The notes: generated by a model from the sequence alone, not told the origin. DNA of 64,000 nucleotides from Geosiphon pyriformis (GCA_016748015.1 JAAOMT010000664.1:1550756-1614755), one strand, 5' to 3'; shown: positions 1 to 10,330, numbered from the stretch's first letter. Translations and numbers: made by a program.

Positions 1-281
1 TTTCTACAAACTATTAGATATTTTGGTGAACTATCAATTATTTTGGTGAATTTCTATAAATTTTGGCAAACTTTTGAATGTTACATAGTTCGGGGTATTG
101 CATGATTGATCATCACAATTAGGTTACATTTGTGTTGTGTACAATTTGGGTTATTAATTAAATGATAATTTCGGACATTTTTGCTAATGTAATAAGTAAT
201 AATTTGAAACAATGTTAATTAATGATAGGAATTATAAGATAATTTTATGCTAAATAATATCTCTAATTTTGTCTGGTAACA
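1..281 (-). repeat. E1 3' LTR (partial, cut by the window edge)
   Basis: These bases align with 8850-9130 and end in the same CTGGTAACA, the terminal inverted GTAACA of the LTR. The remaining two thirds of the LTR lie left of the window. Confidence 0.92.
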
Positions 282-1020
282 TAACCTCCTCCTCAAGACT
301 GAGCTCCATCAAAGTCCAAGTACTGTTTGTCATTTCCAGATAATAATCCAAAATTATTGAAGAAATTTGGTCTGAAAATTGTTGAAATTTCAGTTCTGTG
401 AGCTTTCCAATGTATTGAATCTTCAAAGATTGAAAAATTGGGTTTTGTAGTATGTTTTTACAGGTGTGGAATAGGTCATAAAGTCTAAGAGCAGCTCTGA
501 GCCTGTAGCAACTGTTTGTTGATCCAGCTGTTGTCTTGAATTTATTGTGGAGTTGTTTCTGAATAGCTTCTTTTGCGAGGTTTGCTGTTGTAAGTTTCAG
601 TTTCCATTTGTAGAGTGTTTTTCCAATGTGAAAATATCTATAGATTGGAGAATATTCAGTGTTTTCCTCCTTGAGACACAGTTAAAGTCTTTGTTGAATT
701 GTAGCATTTAGTGGAATACTAATTGGAATGAGCATTAGATTTTTTCTTAAAGCAAGTTTTAAAAGTTCTGGCAGGTGAATTCCAGTATAACTTCTTGTGT
801 TCTTTTTATATGGGGCTAAATTTGTAACTACTTCTGTTTGGGTATAATTAATGTGGTTTCCAGTAACAGTAATGGATAATTTGGGTATTGTTTTTAAAGC
901 TAACATTAGTTTTTGGGATAATTGTTGAATGTTTTGAGGAATAGTTATTATAAGTGATTTGAAATAAAAGAAAATTATTTTTGGTGCATGGGTTTTTATG
1001 TTATTTTTGTTTTGTTTTTG
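250..1020 (-). pseudogene. E1 ORF3: extra ORF between integrase and the 3' LTR
   Basis: A frame of about 250 codons, offset from the integrase frame, begins just after the integrase stop at 1070. It runs through the polypurine tract and ends at a TAG at 252-250, 32 nt inside the LTR. One internal stop lies near 690. No clear AUG start is visible upstream; the first ATG in frame is at 906. The protein is basic, with an N-terminal block containing PQNIQQLSQKL and a helical C-terminal half with RYFHIGKTLYKWKL; no transmembrane segment or signal peptide is seen, so it is unlike a retroviral Env. A homologue occupies the same place in E3 (38190-38900), which argues that it is a real gene of the element. 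I do not recognise the family. Confidence 0.6.
282..297 (-). promoter_or_regulatory. E1 polypurine tract
   Basis: Read on the minus strand, a GAGGAGGAGG purine run lies three bases upstream of the 3' LTR. This is the expected position for the plus-strand DNA primer. It is also coding: it encodes consecutive Glu codons of ORF3. Confidence 0.75.
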
Positions 1021-1069
1021 TGAGATTGTTTCTAAATTATAAGAAGATAACTATAATAATAAATTTAAA

Positions 1070-2470
1070 TTAAGTGTTCAAGTTGTGAAGCTGTTTAATG
1101 ACAACTATTGGTTCTAAATTTTGGAAAATGTCTTCGGGATTGATTAAAGAGGAATATGTACCAATTTGTGGAATTAATGGTTCAGGATTGTTTCTGGAAT
1201 TATAGTATTTCAAACGATCTTCATGTACAACTTTTGCTAGAATTTTGTCATCAAGTCTTAGCTTGTATGATCCGTTGCCTAAGACTTCATGGATAAAGAA
1301 TGGTCCATCCCATTTGTTTTCAAATTTTCCACTCCATTGTTTTTCCACTTTAGTTCTGTGTAAGAGAACTTTGTTTCCAATTTTAAATTCATTGGTAACT
1401 GGAGGCAATTTGTTGTCATGCCATTCTTTTTGTTGAGTTTGGGAGTATTCAATATGGGTGGCTGCTATTTGTCGTTTTCCTTCCAATGTGTTAAGCAGAG
1501 TGTAGGCTCTTTGCTAAAGTGTTTCTTGGAAATTGTTTTCATCAATTGGTTGTGCTGGATATGTTTCCACTGTGAAACTAATTGGTAATGTTGCTGTCTT
1601 TTCATAAGTTAAATCAAATGGTGTGTGTTTTGTAATATCTTGTTTTAGTGTTCTATATGCTAGCAACACTGATGAAATAAAGATATCCCAATCTTGCTCA
1701 AAATCAGTTGAGACTTTGGCTAATGACTCACACAATGTTCTGTTAAAACGTTCCACAAGTCCGTTTGTTTGTGGATAGTAGGGCGAAGACAGAAGTCTTT
1801 TGACATTGAATTGTTCGCAAATTTCTTGTATCAGGTTGTTCACAAAATGTGTCCCCTGATCGGATAAAAGTTCAATTAGACATCCGTGTCTACAAATAAT
1901 GTCTTTGTAGATGAAATTTGCTACTGATTTTGTATCTGCTCATTGAATGGCTTTGGCTTCGGGCCATTTAGTAAGATAGTCTACTGCTACTGCAATATAA
2001 TGGTTTCCTTGAGTGGTGATAGATAGTGGTCCGACTAAATCGATACCAACTCAGTCAAAAGATTGTCCAACTTTGATTGGATTTAATGGTTCAATAGGGC
2101 GTGTTCCTCCTCTTTTTTGACAACTATCATAAGATTTGACATATTCATGAATGTCTTTTCTCATTCAAGGCCAAAAGTAGTATTCTAGTGTTCTTTGGGT
2201 GGTACTGTCTTTTCCGAAGTGGGCTGATGAAGGATCTGAGTGCATGTTGTATAATATGGTCTCTTTTTCTTGTTTTTGTATTAATCTGAGTGGTTTGTCT
2301 GGGTTTTTGAAATTTCAGTAATAAATAATGTTGTTGTATAGAAAATATTGTTTGGCTTGTTGTTGTAGTCGATGTTTTTCATCTGAAAACCAATCTGTTG
2401 GGATTGTTAATGTTTCCAAATATTGTTTGAGATCATTGTAGTTTTCTGAATTCATTGTTTGTTGGCTCTT
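1070..2470 (-). pseudogene. E1 integrase with C-terminal GPF/Y-type module
   Basis: This is the DDE integrase that inserts the cDNA. The catalytic triad is present: Asp in VGIDLVGPL (2039-2041), Asp in LLSDQGTHF (about 1859-1861) and Glu in NGLVERFNRT (1751-1753). The last two are separated by 35 residues, the canonical spacing. The N-terminal zinc-binding domain is damaged: the motif reads YDSCQKRG where CxxC is expected, a TGT-to-TAT change. The C-terminal part (1070-1486) contains WDGPFFIHEVLGNGSYKL, like the GPY/F module of Ty3/gypsy integrases. In-frame stops come from TGG-to-TGA before the first Asp and CAG-to-TAG at about 1515. It is in a different frame from RT because of small indels. 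Confidence 0.85.
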
Positions 2471-2479
2471 TTGGTTGGT

Positions 2480-3860
2480 TAAGTTGAGTGTTGGTTTTTG
2501 TGTTTTTCTAATCTTGTCTCATTCTGAAGAAACAGTCAACATTAGTGTGGAGTTTTTCTGGTTTGTAATGTACTATGTATCAATAGTTTGCTAGAAATCC
2601 TGTCCATTGGGTTTGTTTTGCATTCAGCTGAGTATTTTTGTTTTGAAGCCATTTGAGTCTAATATTATCAGTGATAATATTGAATTCTTTAGGCCTGAGA
2701 TAAAAGTTGAAGTGGAGTAGGGCCCAAATCACGGCTGCTGTTTCTAGTTCTGTGGCAGGGTAGTTTTTCTCAGCTGGTTTTAATGTTCTGCTAGCATAAG
2801 CAATTACTTGCTCATTTCCGTTGTCGTCTAGTTGTGATAAGATAGCACCAAAGGCAGTATAAAGCATCTGTAGCTAGTCGAAATCGGTTGCTGAAATCCA
2901 GGTAGGCAAGAATTGGAGCTGTTGTCAGTTTTTCCTTGAGAATTTCAAAAGCTTTTTGGTGTTTGGTAGTCCATTTGTATTCAACGTTTTTGGTGGTAAG
3001 CTGGTTGAGGGGTTTTGTAATTTCCGAAAATTTTTTGATAAACTTCTGATAGTAGGATGTTAATCCTATGAATTCTCTTAGTTCTGTAGTGTTTCGAGGA
3101 GTTTTGAAGTTTTTGACAATGCTGATTTTTCCAGGATTTGGTTTAATTCCATCTTTACTAACAATATGACCAAGGAAGACCAGGCTTGTTTTTCCAAAGT
3201 AGCATTTTTCGATATTGAGTTTTAGTTCTGCTTTTTGTAATCGTTGAAAAACTTCTTGCAGGTGTTTTAAGTGTAAATCGAACGATGGAGAATAAACATC
3301 AGTATCATCAAGATAAATGACTACTGATTTCCAAAGAAGTCCTTGGTACACAACATCCATTAATCTCTAAAACGTTGCTGGTGCATTGTATAATCTGAAA
3401 GACATTACATTGAACTCGTAATTTCCGTCTTGGGTGGTGAATACTGTTTTGGGGCAATCTTTGGGATCCATAGCAACTTGCCAGTAATCACTTTCTAAAT
3501 CTAGTGTTGAAAAGTATTTGGATTTTCCAAGGGCATCTAGCATGTCATCAATCCGGGAAAGGGGGTAGGCATCTCCAATTGTAACACTGTTAAGTTGTCG
3601 ATAATCAACACAAAATTGGATCTTTCCATTTTTCTTTTTAACTAGCACTACAGGTGAAACCCAAGGACTCATGGAAGGTTGGATGAGCCCATTGTTAAGC
3701 ATTTGTTGTACTTCTTCTCAGATGAATTGGTGGCTTTCTGAAGCAACTTGATATGCTTGTTGTTTTCTTGGTTTGGCATCTCCTGTATAAATTTGATGTT
3801 GGACCAAATTGGTTCTTCCTAAGTCATTGTTGTTTTCAGCAAAGATATTGGCAAATTCTG
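2480..3860 (-). pseudogene. E1 reverse transcriptase and RNase H
   Basis: Ty3/gypsy RT followed by RNase H. Visible RT blocks are MLNNGLIQPS, the KKNGKIQFCVDYRQLNSVT block, FSTLDLESDYWQVAM (motif A, catalytic Asp present) and VIYLDDTDVYS (motif C, YLDD at about 3304-3315), then VFLGHIVSKDGIKPNP and GLTSYYQKFI. RNase H begins at ATDAL and continues in another frame with TELETAAVIWAL and ITDNIRLKWLQ, so the Asp-Glu-Asp residues survive. A 2-nt deletion at about 2865, judged against E3, shifts the frame between the first RNase H Asp and the rest. A stop lies between 3367 and 3360. Confidence 0.9.
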
Positions 3861-4341
3861 CAATTAGCTCTTTGAGCTGGGTCTGTTGTTGTGATTCAAG
3901 TTGTTTCATGTTGATTTGAGATAGTTTTTCTATGACAACATGGTAGTTTTCGGAGCTGGGGTTTGGGTTGATTTTTGGTATTGAATGTTCAATAATTTCA
4001 GAGAAATCGGGGACTGTTTGGGGTAATTTTTGTTGAAATATATTACTGTGAATAACTCCAATTTTTAAATTATTTAATAAAATTATGAGGTAATTATTAA
4101 GGTTGTAAAAAGTAACTCGGACTTTCTTTGTTCCTTCTGGAATATAAATGTTTGGGATCGAAATATTATGTTCCAAGCAGACTTGTTCATTGGACTCAAA
4201 AATTTGTTGTGTGGTTGTTGACTTTGGACAGATGTAGATTTCCGGATGTTCTCCAAAGGGTGTGATAGTAATTGGTTGTAGAAGTCTGAAAATCTGGTGG
4301 GATTTGTTTTGTCTGTTAAGAGCTATATTAACTGGAACTGT

Positions 4342-4760
4342 GAATTGTCCAGTTGAACCAAAACCTTGGGTTCCTCTATTGCTTTTTCCTAATTGTTCTC
4401 TTTGATTGACTAGTTGCAAACCCGAAATGTTGATTAAGGGTAGGTAAATAGCTTGGGCAATTTTTTCAGCATGTTCGATCTTGAATGGTTTGTCAGTTTC
4501 ATTTTGAAGCATCACTGTAATGTCTCCAGTATATCCAGCATCGATTATTCCTCCTCTGATATTGATTTCTTTGCTTGTCAGAGAGGACCGGGAGGTAATT
4601 TGAACCATTGCTCTTGGCAGAATTTTGAGTGCAATTTTGAGGTTGATTTTTGTGAAAGATTTGGGTTTGAGAACAAGAGTATCCTTGCCTGGATATCTTA
4701 GGTCATATCCAGCATCAATTTTGTGTGCTTTTTCGGGTTTTATTTCTTGTCCATTGTTGT
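4342..4760 (-). pseudogene. E1 dUTPase domain of the Pol polyprotein
   Basis: A trimeric-type dUTPase (dUTP to dUMP and pyrophosphate), the activity that keeps uracil out of newly made DNA. All five diagnostic motifs are present in order: DAGYDL (1), SRSSLTSK (2), GIIDAGYTGDI with the catalytic Asp and the base-stacking Tyr (3), IAQAIYLP (4) and NRGTQGFGSTG (5). About 135 residues matches a complete domain. It lies in frame with protease upstream and RT downstream, in an open stretch from 4881 to 3718, so it is part of the polyprotein. A spacer of about 160 residues (roughly 4341-3870) then leads to RT. The placement before RT differs from non-primate lentiviruses, where it follows RT. Confidence 0.93.
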
Positions 4761-4889
4761 TGAAGTATTTAAGTTGTAAGGCAGGCTGATTTTCGATAAA
4801 ATAGATAGGTGTTGTTTCAATTTCTTCCATTGCTTCAGGTTCTCCAAATTCAATTTTGTTCTCATCATTTTCACTGGGCAAGGGGATAC

Positions 4890-5739
4890 TAAAAGTGTAG
4901 CATTCAGGACACTACTGTTCATCGCAAAACATAATGCATTCTTCACATAGTTTAATGTTCATTTGCTCTAATTGTTGAATTTGAGCTTCTTGAGTTGAGT
5001 AGGTGTGACTTGCAATTTGGTGGTAGACTTCTACTTCATCTTCATAATTGAATCCAGCTAATTCCATGGTGTATTCAATGTATTCTGCTTCCTTTATTTG
5101 GCGAACATTTTCTTTGGTAGCTCCATTAATTAATGCCATTGCTAGGTCAAAAATTATCTCAGCATTATGGGGGTAGTGATAAAGTTTGTTGAGAGCACTG
5201 TTGTATGCTGCATTAAAGAGTGTTCTTCTTTTTACTTTTTCTGAAATTGATAAAGCATATTGGCAGGTCTGATCGCAGACTTCTCCTCTCATGGCTACAT
5301 CAATCCAATTGCATTCTTCCGGTAGCATATCTCCACAAGTCAAACAAGGGGTGTTGTCTCATTTTCCGCTTCTTTTTATTAGATAGCCCTATCATTCTCT
5401 GTGGCAAGCCTTGCAGTAATAACAAGTATGATTTTTATATTCTTCTTCAGGTGAAATGCAGACTCTCATTGATGATAGTTTCTTGTGGCAGTCCTTACAT
5501 TTAAGAGGAATATAGAGGCATTGTTTTCTTGGTTCAGGTTTTAAGTAAGGGATATTCCATCCAGAGGTTTCGAGTTCAGAGTGTGGAGTAAAATGTTCTT
5601 GTTCTGTTTCATCAGTCCAGTTGGACATTGATTCAAGAGCCATGAATGTTTCAATGAGGGGTTTTTCTTCTTCTGGTTCAAATTCAAAAGCTGGGGCTTT
5701 TTCAGAGCATTTGTTGAATGTATCACAAGTGGCAGGTAC
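4890..5739 (-). pseudogene. E1 Cys-rich region between protease and dUTPase
   Basis: About 270 codons in the protease/RT frame. First comes a zinc-binding-type cluster: LKCKDCHKKLS, then HTCYYCKACHRE (5392-5520), then TCGDMLPEEC (about 5310-5343). After it comes a helical segment with CDQTC near its start and AYNSALNKLYHYPHN, AEYIEYTMELAGF later, and finally LCEECIMFCDEQ just before the dUTPase. CxxC pairs are conserved in E2, E3 and, more weakly, E4. No standard retroelement domain sits here and I do not recognise the family; metal binding is inferred from the Cys spacing alone. Stops lie between 5392 and 5343 and between 4912 and 4881. Confidence 0.75.
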
Positions 5740-6230
5740 TCAGGTGTGTTGTCCTTGGTAGGAGATTGTTAACTCTTGTGTTTCCCAATTCAGATTAGCA
5801 TTGGCTTTTTGAAGCCAATCATTTCCAATGAGAGCTTGGTACTGAGATGCATCCATTATAAGAACTTTGACTGGAATGGTGATTCCATCAAGAGTAAATG
5901 GAAAATTGTCAATTTCTCCTACTGGGGTCTTTTTCATGCCATTGGCAGTAACAATTACTGTTTGAGCTAGTCGGTCGACATTTCTTTTCAACTGTTGCAT
6001 TAACTGGTAGGTAATAATGCTTCCGGTGGATCTACTGTTTAGGATCAAGCAAATTGTATTTCCTTCGACTTCGGCTTCAGTATACATGGCCGTGATTGCT
6101 TTTTGTTCATTGGCGGCTGCATTGCTAAGCAGAAATGGTGACTTATTTGCTTCGAACTCAAAAAAGAATATATCTGAAAGATTGGCATTTTTAGCAATTC
6201 TGGCTGGTGGAATTGTGGTAGAAGTATAGA
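5740..6230 (-). pseudogene. E1 aspartic protease (active site lost)
   Basis: Retropepsin-like domain that would cleave the polyprotein. The homologous E2 segment reads LILDSGLAGSI, the Asp-Ser-Gly active site. In E1 the same position reads LILNSRSTGSI (Asn codon at 6037-6039), so both the catalytic Asp and the following Gly are gone, each by a G-to-A change. The rest of the fold is conserved, including TVIVTANGMKKTPVGEI and ALIGNDWLQKANANLNW, the usual hydrophobic-Gly-x-Asp flank. It lies between the Gag linker and the Cys-rich region in the same frame. Confidence 0.85.
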
Positions 6231-6239
6231 AAGAGTTTT

Positions 6240-8123
6240 GTTATCATGCTGCAGCTCTATCTTCCAAAAGTACAGTATAGTAAAAATCCTGTTCTTCCAG
6301 CATTGTTAAATAACTGGGTTGAGTGTGGTAGTGGTTGGGTCTTGGTTGAGTGGTATTTCGGGGAACCAATTGGTTGTTTGAACTGATTCTATTGTTGTTT
6401 ACTTGGTATCAGTTTTGTGATGTGAATTGATTTTGTGTAAGCAGTCTTCGAGCAGATACTTGATAATGTTGTGTGAGTGGTTGTTGGTATTGCTATGAGA
6501 TTGGCTGTGGGGCGGGCTGATAATAGTTATTTTGGTATTGGGGTCTTGGTGGATAGTAAGCTGGTAGTGGCGGTTGATAATAAGATTGCTGTGGTGGAGG
6601 ATAATGTTAATTACTCCTATTTTGTTGGTCTCATTGTAGCTTTCTGCAATCTTTTTTCCAGTGGCCAGAGATTCCACAGTAATGGCAATTTTGAGACTGG
6701 TTATTGGAAAGTGGTGCAAAATTATTTTGATTTTGTCTTTGGGGTGGTTGATATCTTTGGGGTTGCTGTTGTTGTTAATTGGTGAAATAGTTTTCAACCT
6801 TCTTTGTGAGTTGGTCAATTTTTTCTTCAGCTGCTGAGCTGGTTTCTTCAATTGCCAAATTTACAAGTTTTGTGTGATTGGTCTTTTCTATGGCCATTTC
6901 ATATCTTTTCGCATGCTATATGGCAGAGTTTAAATCTTCTGGCGCATGTGGGCAAATCTTTTTAATTAGTTTATCTTTTAGACCAGCGATAAATTGATCC
7001 AAGATTTGAGCATCAGAATAATAATTATTTGTTTCAAGTTGGCGAATTCATCTGAAAATTTGTTGAATTTCTCAATATAAGTTATAACAGATTTGGAGGG
7101 TTCTTGTTTGATATTTTGAAAATGATTACGAAGGGTGATAGAGGTATTATTGTCGGTGAACTGTTCAAAGAAGGCTGCTTTGAAAGTGTTCCAATCATTG
7201 AATGGAGCAGCCAAGTTTTCAAACCATTCTCCTGCTGTTCCTTTGAGAAAGTAGGGAATTGTTCTTAACATTCTGGCAGCATTCCATCTATTTGCATCTC
7301 CAGCTTTAGTAACTTGGTCGAGCCATTCTTGGGGACTGGTCTCAATATCTTCTCCATTGAATTCAGGGATTTTTGCGATATATGTTGTCATTTTGTCTTC
7401 TTCATTTTCACTGTCTATTGATTCTTCTTCAGTTATTTCAGAGTTGTTTTCTTCATTTGCTGCTGTCTCAGAATGTTCACTTTAATTTTCAGCTAGAAAA
7501 TCAAGGAGATTAGAACTAGTTTGAAGGGGTTCTTGTTGTCTGGTGGGACTTCTGAGTGATGTAAAATCTTCTGGTCTTGCAAATCGATTTAAGGGTAAAT
7601 TAGGTGGTTGTGCTTGTGCAAGTAAAGCTGAAAAAGGTGTGATAGTAAGTGGAAGTTTTGAACTGGTTCCTTGTTCAGGTGTTTGTAAATGGTTGGCAGT
7701 TGTTTTTGGTAGTGTTGGAATATTTGGGGTGGTTTTTGAGTATTGCTTCAATTTGTTTTTGCCTTTGTTGCTTGTTTCTGTTTCCAATTCAAAATCAATA
7801 GTGTATTGAGACTGCACTGGATATGTTTCTTCACAGTATTTGATAATGTTAAAATTAAGTTCATGAAAGTAAGTGGCAAGTGTTTCACTGTTAAGGTCTT
7901 CAGTTCTCAACTGTGAATAGTGTGCTAAATTATTGTAAAAGTTGCTTCTAACTTCTGAGATATTGTAATTTCCAAAAAGATAATTGTTGATGCAATTTTT
8001 AATATATTGGTATACTGATTTCTTGACAATTTCAATTCCGTCTGGAATGTTGAATCTTTACTTGCAGTGGGTGTAAATTGATTGGTAATACTCTAGAGTT
8101 GTTGTGTCTGGTGTGGTCACCAC
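6240..8123 (-). pseudogene. E1 Gag with CCHC zinc knuckle
   Basis: Structural Gag. An N-terminal segment with YFHELNFNIIKYCEE is followed by a retrotransposon-gag capsid domain (IPEFNGEDIETSPQEWLDQV, FLKGTAGEWFENL, about 7180-7391). Then come a KLINKIDQLTKKV-type helix, a Gln/Pro/Tyr-rich linker and a nucleocapsid knuckle CHYCGISGHWKKDC (CX2CX4HX4C, about 6655-6700). The open frame begins at a GTG at 8121-8123, directly after a TAA in frame; no AUG is present there. A 1-nt deletion near 7055, relative to E2, moves the C-terminal half into the protease frame. Confidence 0.82.
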
Positions 8124-8147
8124 TTTGAATTTGTTGTTGCTGTGTTA

Positions 8148-8168
8148 TTTCTGTGGGAGAGCACCAAA
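8148..8168 (-). promoter_or_regulatory. E1 primer-binding site
   Basis: Directly inside the 5' LTR, the minus strand reads TTTGGTGCTCTCCCACAGAA. The TGG start fits the complement of a tRNA CCA end and TGGTGCT would suit a tRNA ending AGCACCA, such as a Thr-type tRNA. The LTR end also carries GAGACCAAA, which pairs with it with one bulge, so self-priming is an alternative. The same site recurs in E2, E3 and E4. Confidence 0.6.
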
Positions 8169-9130
8169 TGTTACTGGAGGTTTTTGGTCTCTTCTTAGCT
8201 CTTGTATGTTTGTTGTAATGCTGTTAATTTACGATTATGGGAAGTGTTTGAATCTCCGATAACTGAATTTATCCTCAAATTATTTCCTATAATTTGAGCT
8301 GCTGGGCTTATAAGTGGAATGGCCAATTTCTTGCCAGTTGCTTTTATGTAGTTACGTTGTAGTAAACGTCAACTCTTTCCCAAGAATTGTTTGTCTGGAA
8401 GCTCACTAAAAATGTGTAGTTACTTTGCTGTAAAAGTCAACTTTTCTACAGAAATCTCGTCTGTAGACTACCCTAATGATTGTAATAAAAAAATAAAAGA
8501 AATGTAAAAGAAATAGAATTCTGTCAAGAGAAACATTTTCTATCCAGGCCTGGAGTCACTAACAATTTACTGAAATTGGTAGCTAATCAATTTCAAACTG
8601 TTTAGTAGGAATTAATTAATTTCAAAAGTGAAATAATTCAGAATTTGATTTTTTGAATTATTTGATATTTATTTTGTTTTTGTGTGTAAAAAATAATTCT
8701 AATTGTTAAATCAAAAGTAAGATACATTTTCTCGAAGAGAGAAGCTCTTCTTTTATACAACTTGTTGTAACACTATTCTATGAACTTGAACTTTGCTATT
8801 TTCTACAATTTTGCTGAATTAAAGATATATTTTGGTGAACTACAAGTTATTTCTAGGAACTATTAGATATTTTGGTGAACTATCAATTATTTCAGCAAAT
8901 TTCTATAAATTTTGGTGAACTTTTGAATGTTACATAGTTCGGGGTATTGCATGATTGATTATCGCAATTAGGTTACATTTGTGTTGTGTACAATTTGGGT
9001 TATTAATTAAATGATAATTTCGAACATTTTTGCTAATATAATAAGTGATAATTTGAAACAATGCTAATTAATGCTAGGAATTATAAGATAATTTTATGCT
9101 AAATAATATCTCTAATTTTGTCTGGTAACA
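8169..9130 (-). repeat. E1 5' LTR (962 bp)
   Basis: Bounded on the plus strand by TGTTACTGG and CTGGTAACA, a perfect terminal inverted repeat TGTTAC/GTAACA. Its right end abuts the E2 RT sequence at 9131. It contains repeats of a TTTTGGTGAAC-like unit around 8820-8920, the decayed form of the TTCGGCGAA repeats in the E2 LTR. Confidence 0.93.
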
Positions 9131-9860
9131 GCATCTTCAATTGTCACACTGTTCAATTGACAATAGTCAACACAAAATCTGATTTTTCCATTTTTCTTTT
9201 TGACAAGGACTACTGGTAAGGCCCAAAGACTTCTTAATGGTTGAATTAATCCGTTATTAAGCATTTTCTGAACTTCTTCTCTAATGAATTGGTGGCTGGC
9301 AGGTGGAACTCTGTAAGCTTGCTGACATTTTGGTGGAGCATCTTCTGTATGGATCTGATGTTGAACCATATCTGTTTTTCTCAGGTCATTGTTGTCTTTT
9401 GCAAATATATCTGCAAATTCAGCTATCAATTGTTTCAATTGTTTTTGTTGTTGAGGTTCTAAGAGACCCATGTTAATTCGAGAGAGTTTTTTTTCCAAAA
9501 AGTGGTAGTTTTCAGTAGTGGGAATGATATTTGGATTTGGGAATAGAGTGTGTCTTACAATTTTGATGAAATTAGAGACAATTTAAGGGTTTTCATCTTG
9601 AAAAATATTGCTGTGTATGATTCCAATCTCTAGTTTATTTAATAAGACAATAAAATAATTATTGGGGTTGTAGAATGTAACTCAAAATTTTTTTATTCCT
9701 TTGAGAATATAAATGTTTGAAATTGAGATTTCATGCTTCAAACAGATTTGTTTATTGGATTCAAAGATTTGTTGTGTAGTAGTGGGTTTTAAGCAAGTGT
9801 AAATTTCGTGATGTTCTCTAAAAAGTGAAATGGTAATTGGCTGAAGAAGTTGAAGAATCT
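9131..9860 (-). pseudogene. E2 RT N-terminus, interrupted by E1
   Basis: The spacer after the dUTPase leads into the RT start: LKQLIAEFADIFAKDN, then AYRVPPASHQFIREEVQKML and KKKNGKIRFCVDYCQLNSVT. The frame stops abruptly at the E1 LTR after the codons for EDA. The uninterrupted counterpart in E1 continues GDAYPLSRIDDML. The catalytic motifs lie beyond the break. Stops in the spacer occur near 9590 and 9685. Confidence 0.9.
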
Positions 9861-9924
9861 GGTGAGATTTATTTTGTGTATTAAGAGCTATGTTTACTGG
9901 AACTGTAAATCATCCAGTTGAACC

Positions 9925-10330
9925 AAAATCTTGAGTTCCTCTTTCACTTTTTCCCAATTGTTCTCTGTTGTTTACTGATTGTAAACCTAAAATGTTGATT
10001 AAGAATAAGTAAATTGCTTGAGCAATTTTTTCAGCATGTTTAATTTTGAATGATTTGTCTGTCTCATTCTGTAACATGATAGTAATGTCTTCAGTGTATC
10101 TTGTATCTATAACTCCTCCTCTAATATTGATTCCTTTGCTTGCCAATGATAATCTGGAGACAATTTGAACCATTGCTCCTGGTAGAATTTTAAGAACAAT
10201 TTTGAGATTGATTTTTGTCAAGGACTTTGGTTGGAGAACCAAAGTATTTTTTCCTAAGTATCTTAGGTCATATCCAGCATCAATTTCGTGTGCTTTTTCT
10301 GGTCTGATTCCTTGGCCATGGTTGTCAAAA
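9925..10330 (-). pseudogene. E2 dUTPase domain
   Basis: Same domain as in E1, with the motifs partly eroded. Motif 1 DAGYDL is intact (about 10268-10285). Motif 2 reads SRLSLASK, with the key Ser replaced by Leu through a C-to-T change. Motif 3 reads GVIDTRYTEDI with Asp and Tyr kept. Motif 4 is IAQAIYLF. Motif 5 reads ERGTQDFGSTG with one Gly to Asp. A stop replaces Gln just after motif 5. Confidence 0.9.

Larger units (their letters stand above)
1..9130 (-). mobile_element. E1: Ty3/gypsy LTR retrotransposon with dUTPase, nested in E2
   Basis: A nearly complete minus-strand Ty3/gypsy element; only the outer part of its 3' LTR lies beyond the left edge. Domain order read on the minus strand is Gag, protease, Cys-rich region, dUTPase, RT, RNase H, integrase, ORF3. 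RT before integrase places it in Metaviridae. The 281 visible bases of the left LTR differ from the right LTR at roughly a dozen sites, nearly all transitions, so insertion is fairly recent. RT (YLDD) and integrase (DD35E) active-site residues are intact. The protease Asp is lost, a 1-nt deletion near 7055 breaks Gag and a 2-nt deletion near 2865 breaks RNase H, so it is probably not autonomous now. It sits in the RT region of E2, in the same orientation. Confidence 0.93.

Noticed and set aside
6017-6229. Plus-strand ORFs within E1/E2 (for example 6017-6229, 6477-6785, 7543-7809, 12015-12356)
   Set aside because: They lie antisense to protease and Gag, are rich in Val/Gly/Leu from reversed Gln/Asn/Pro codons, and have no domain.
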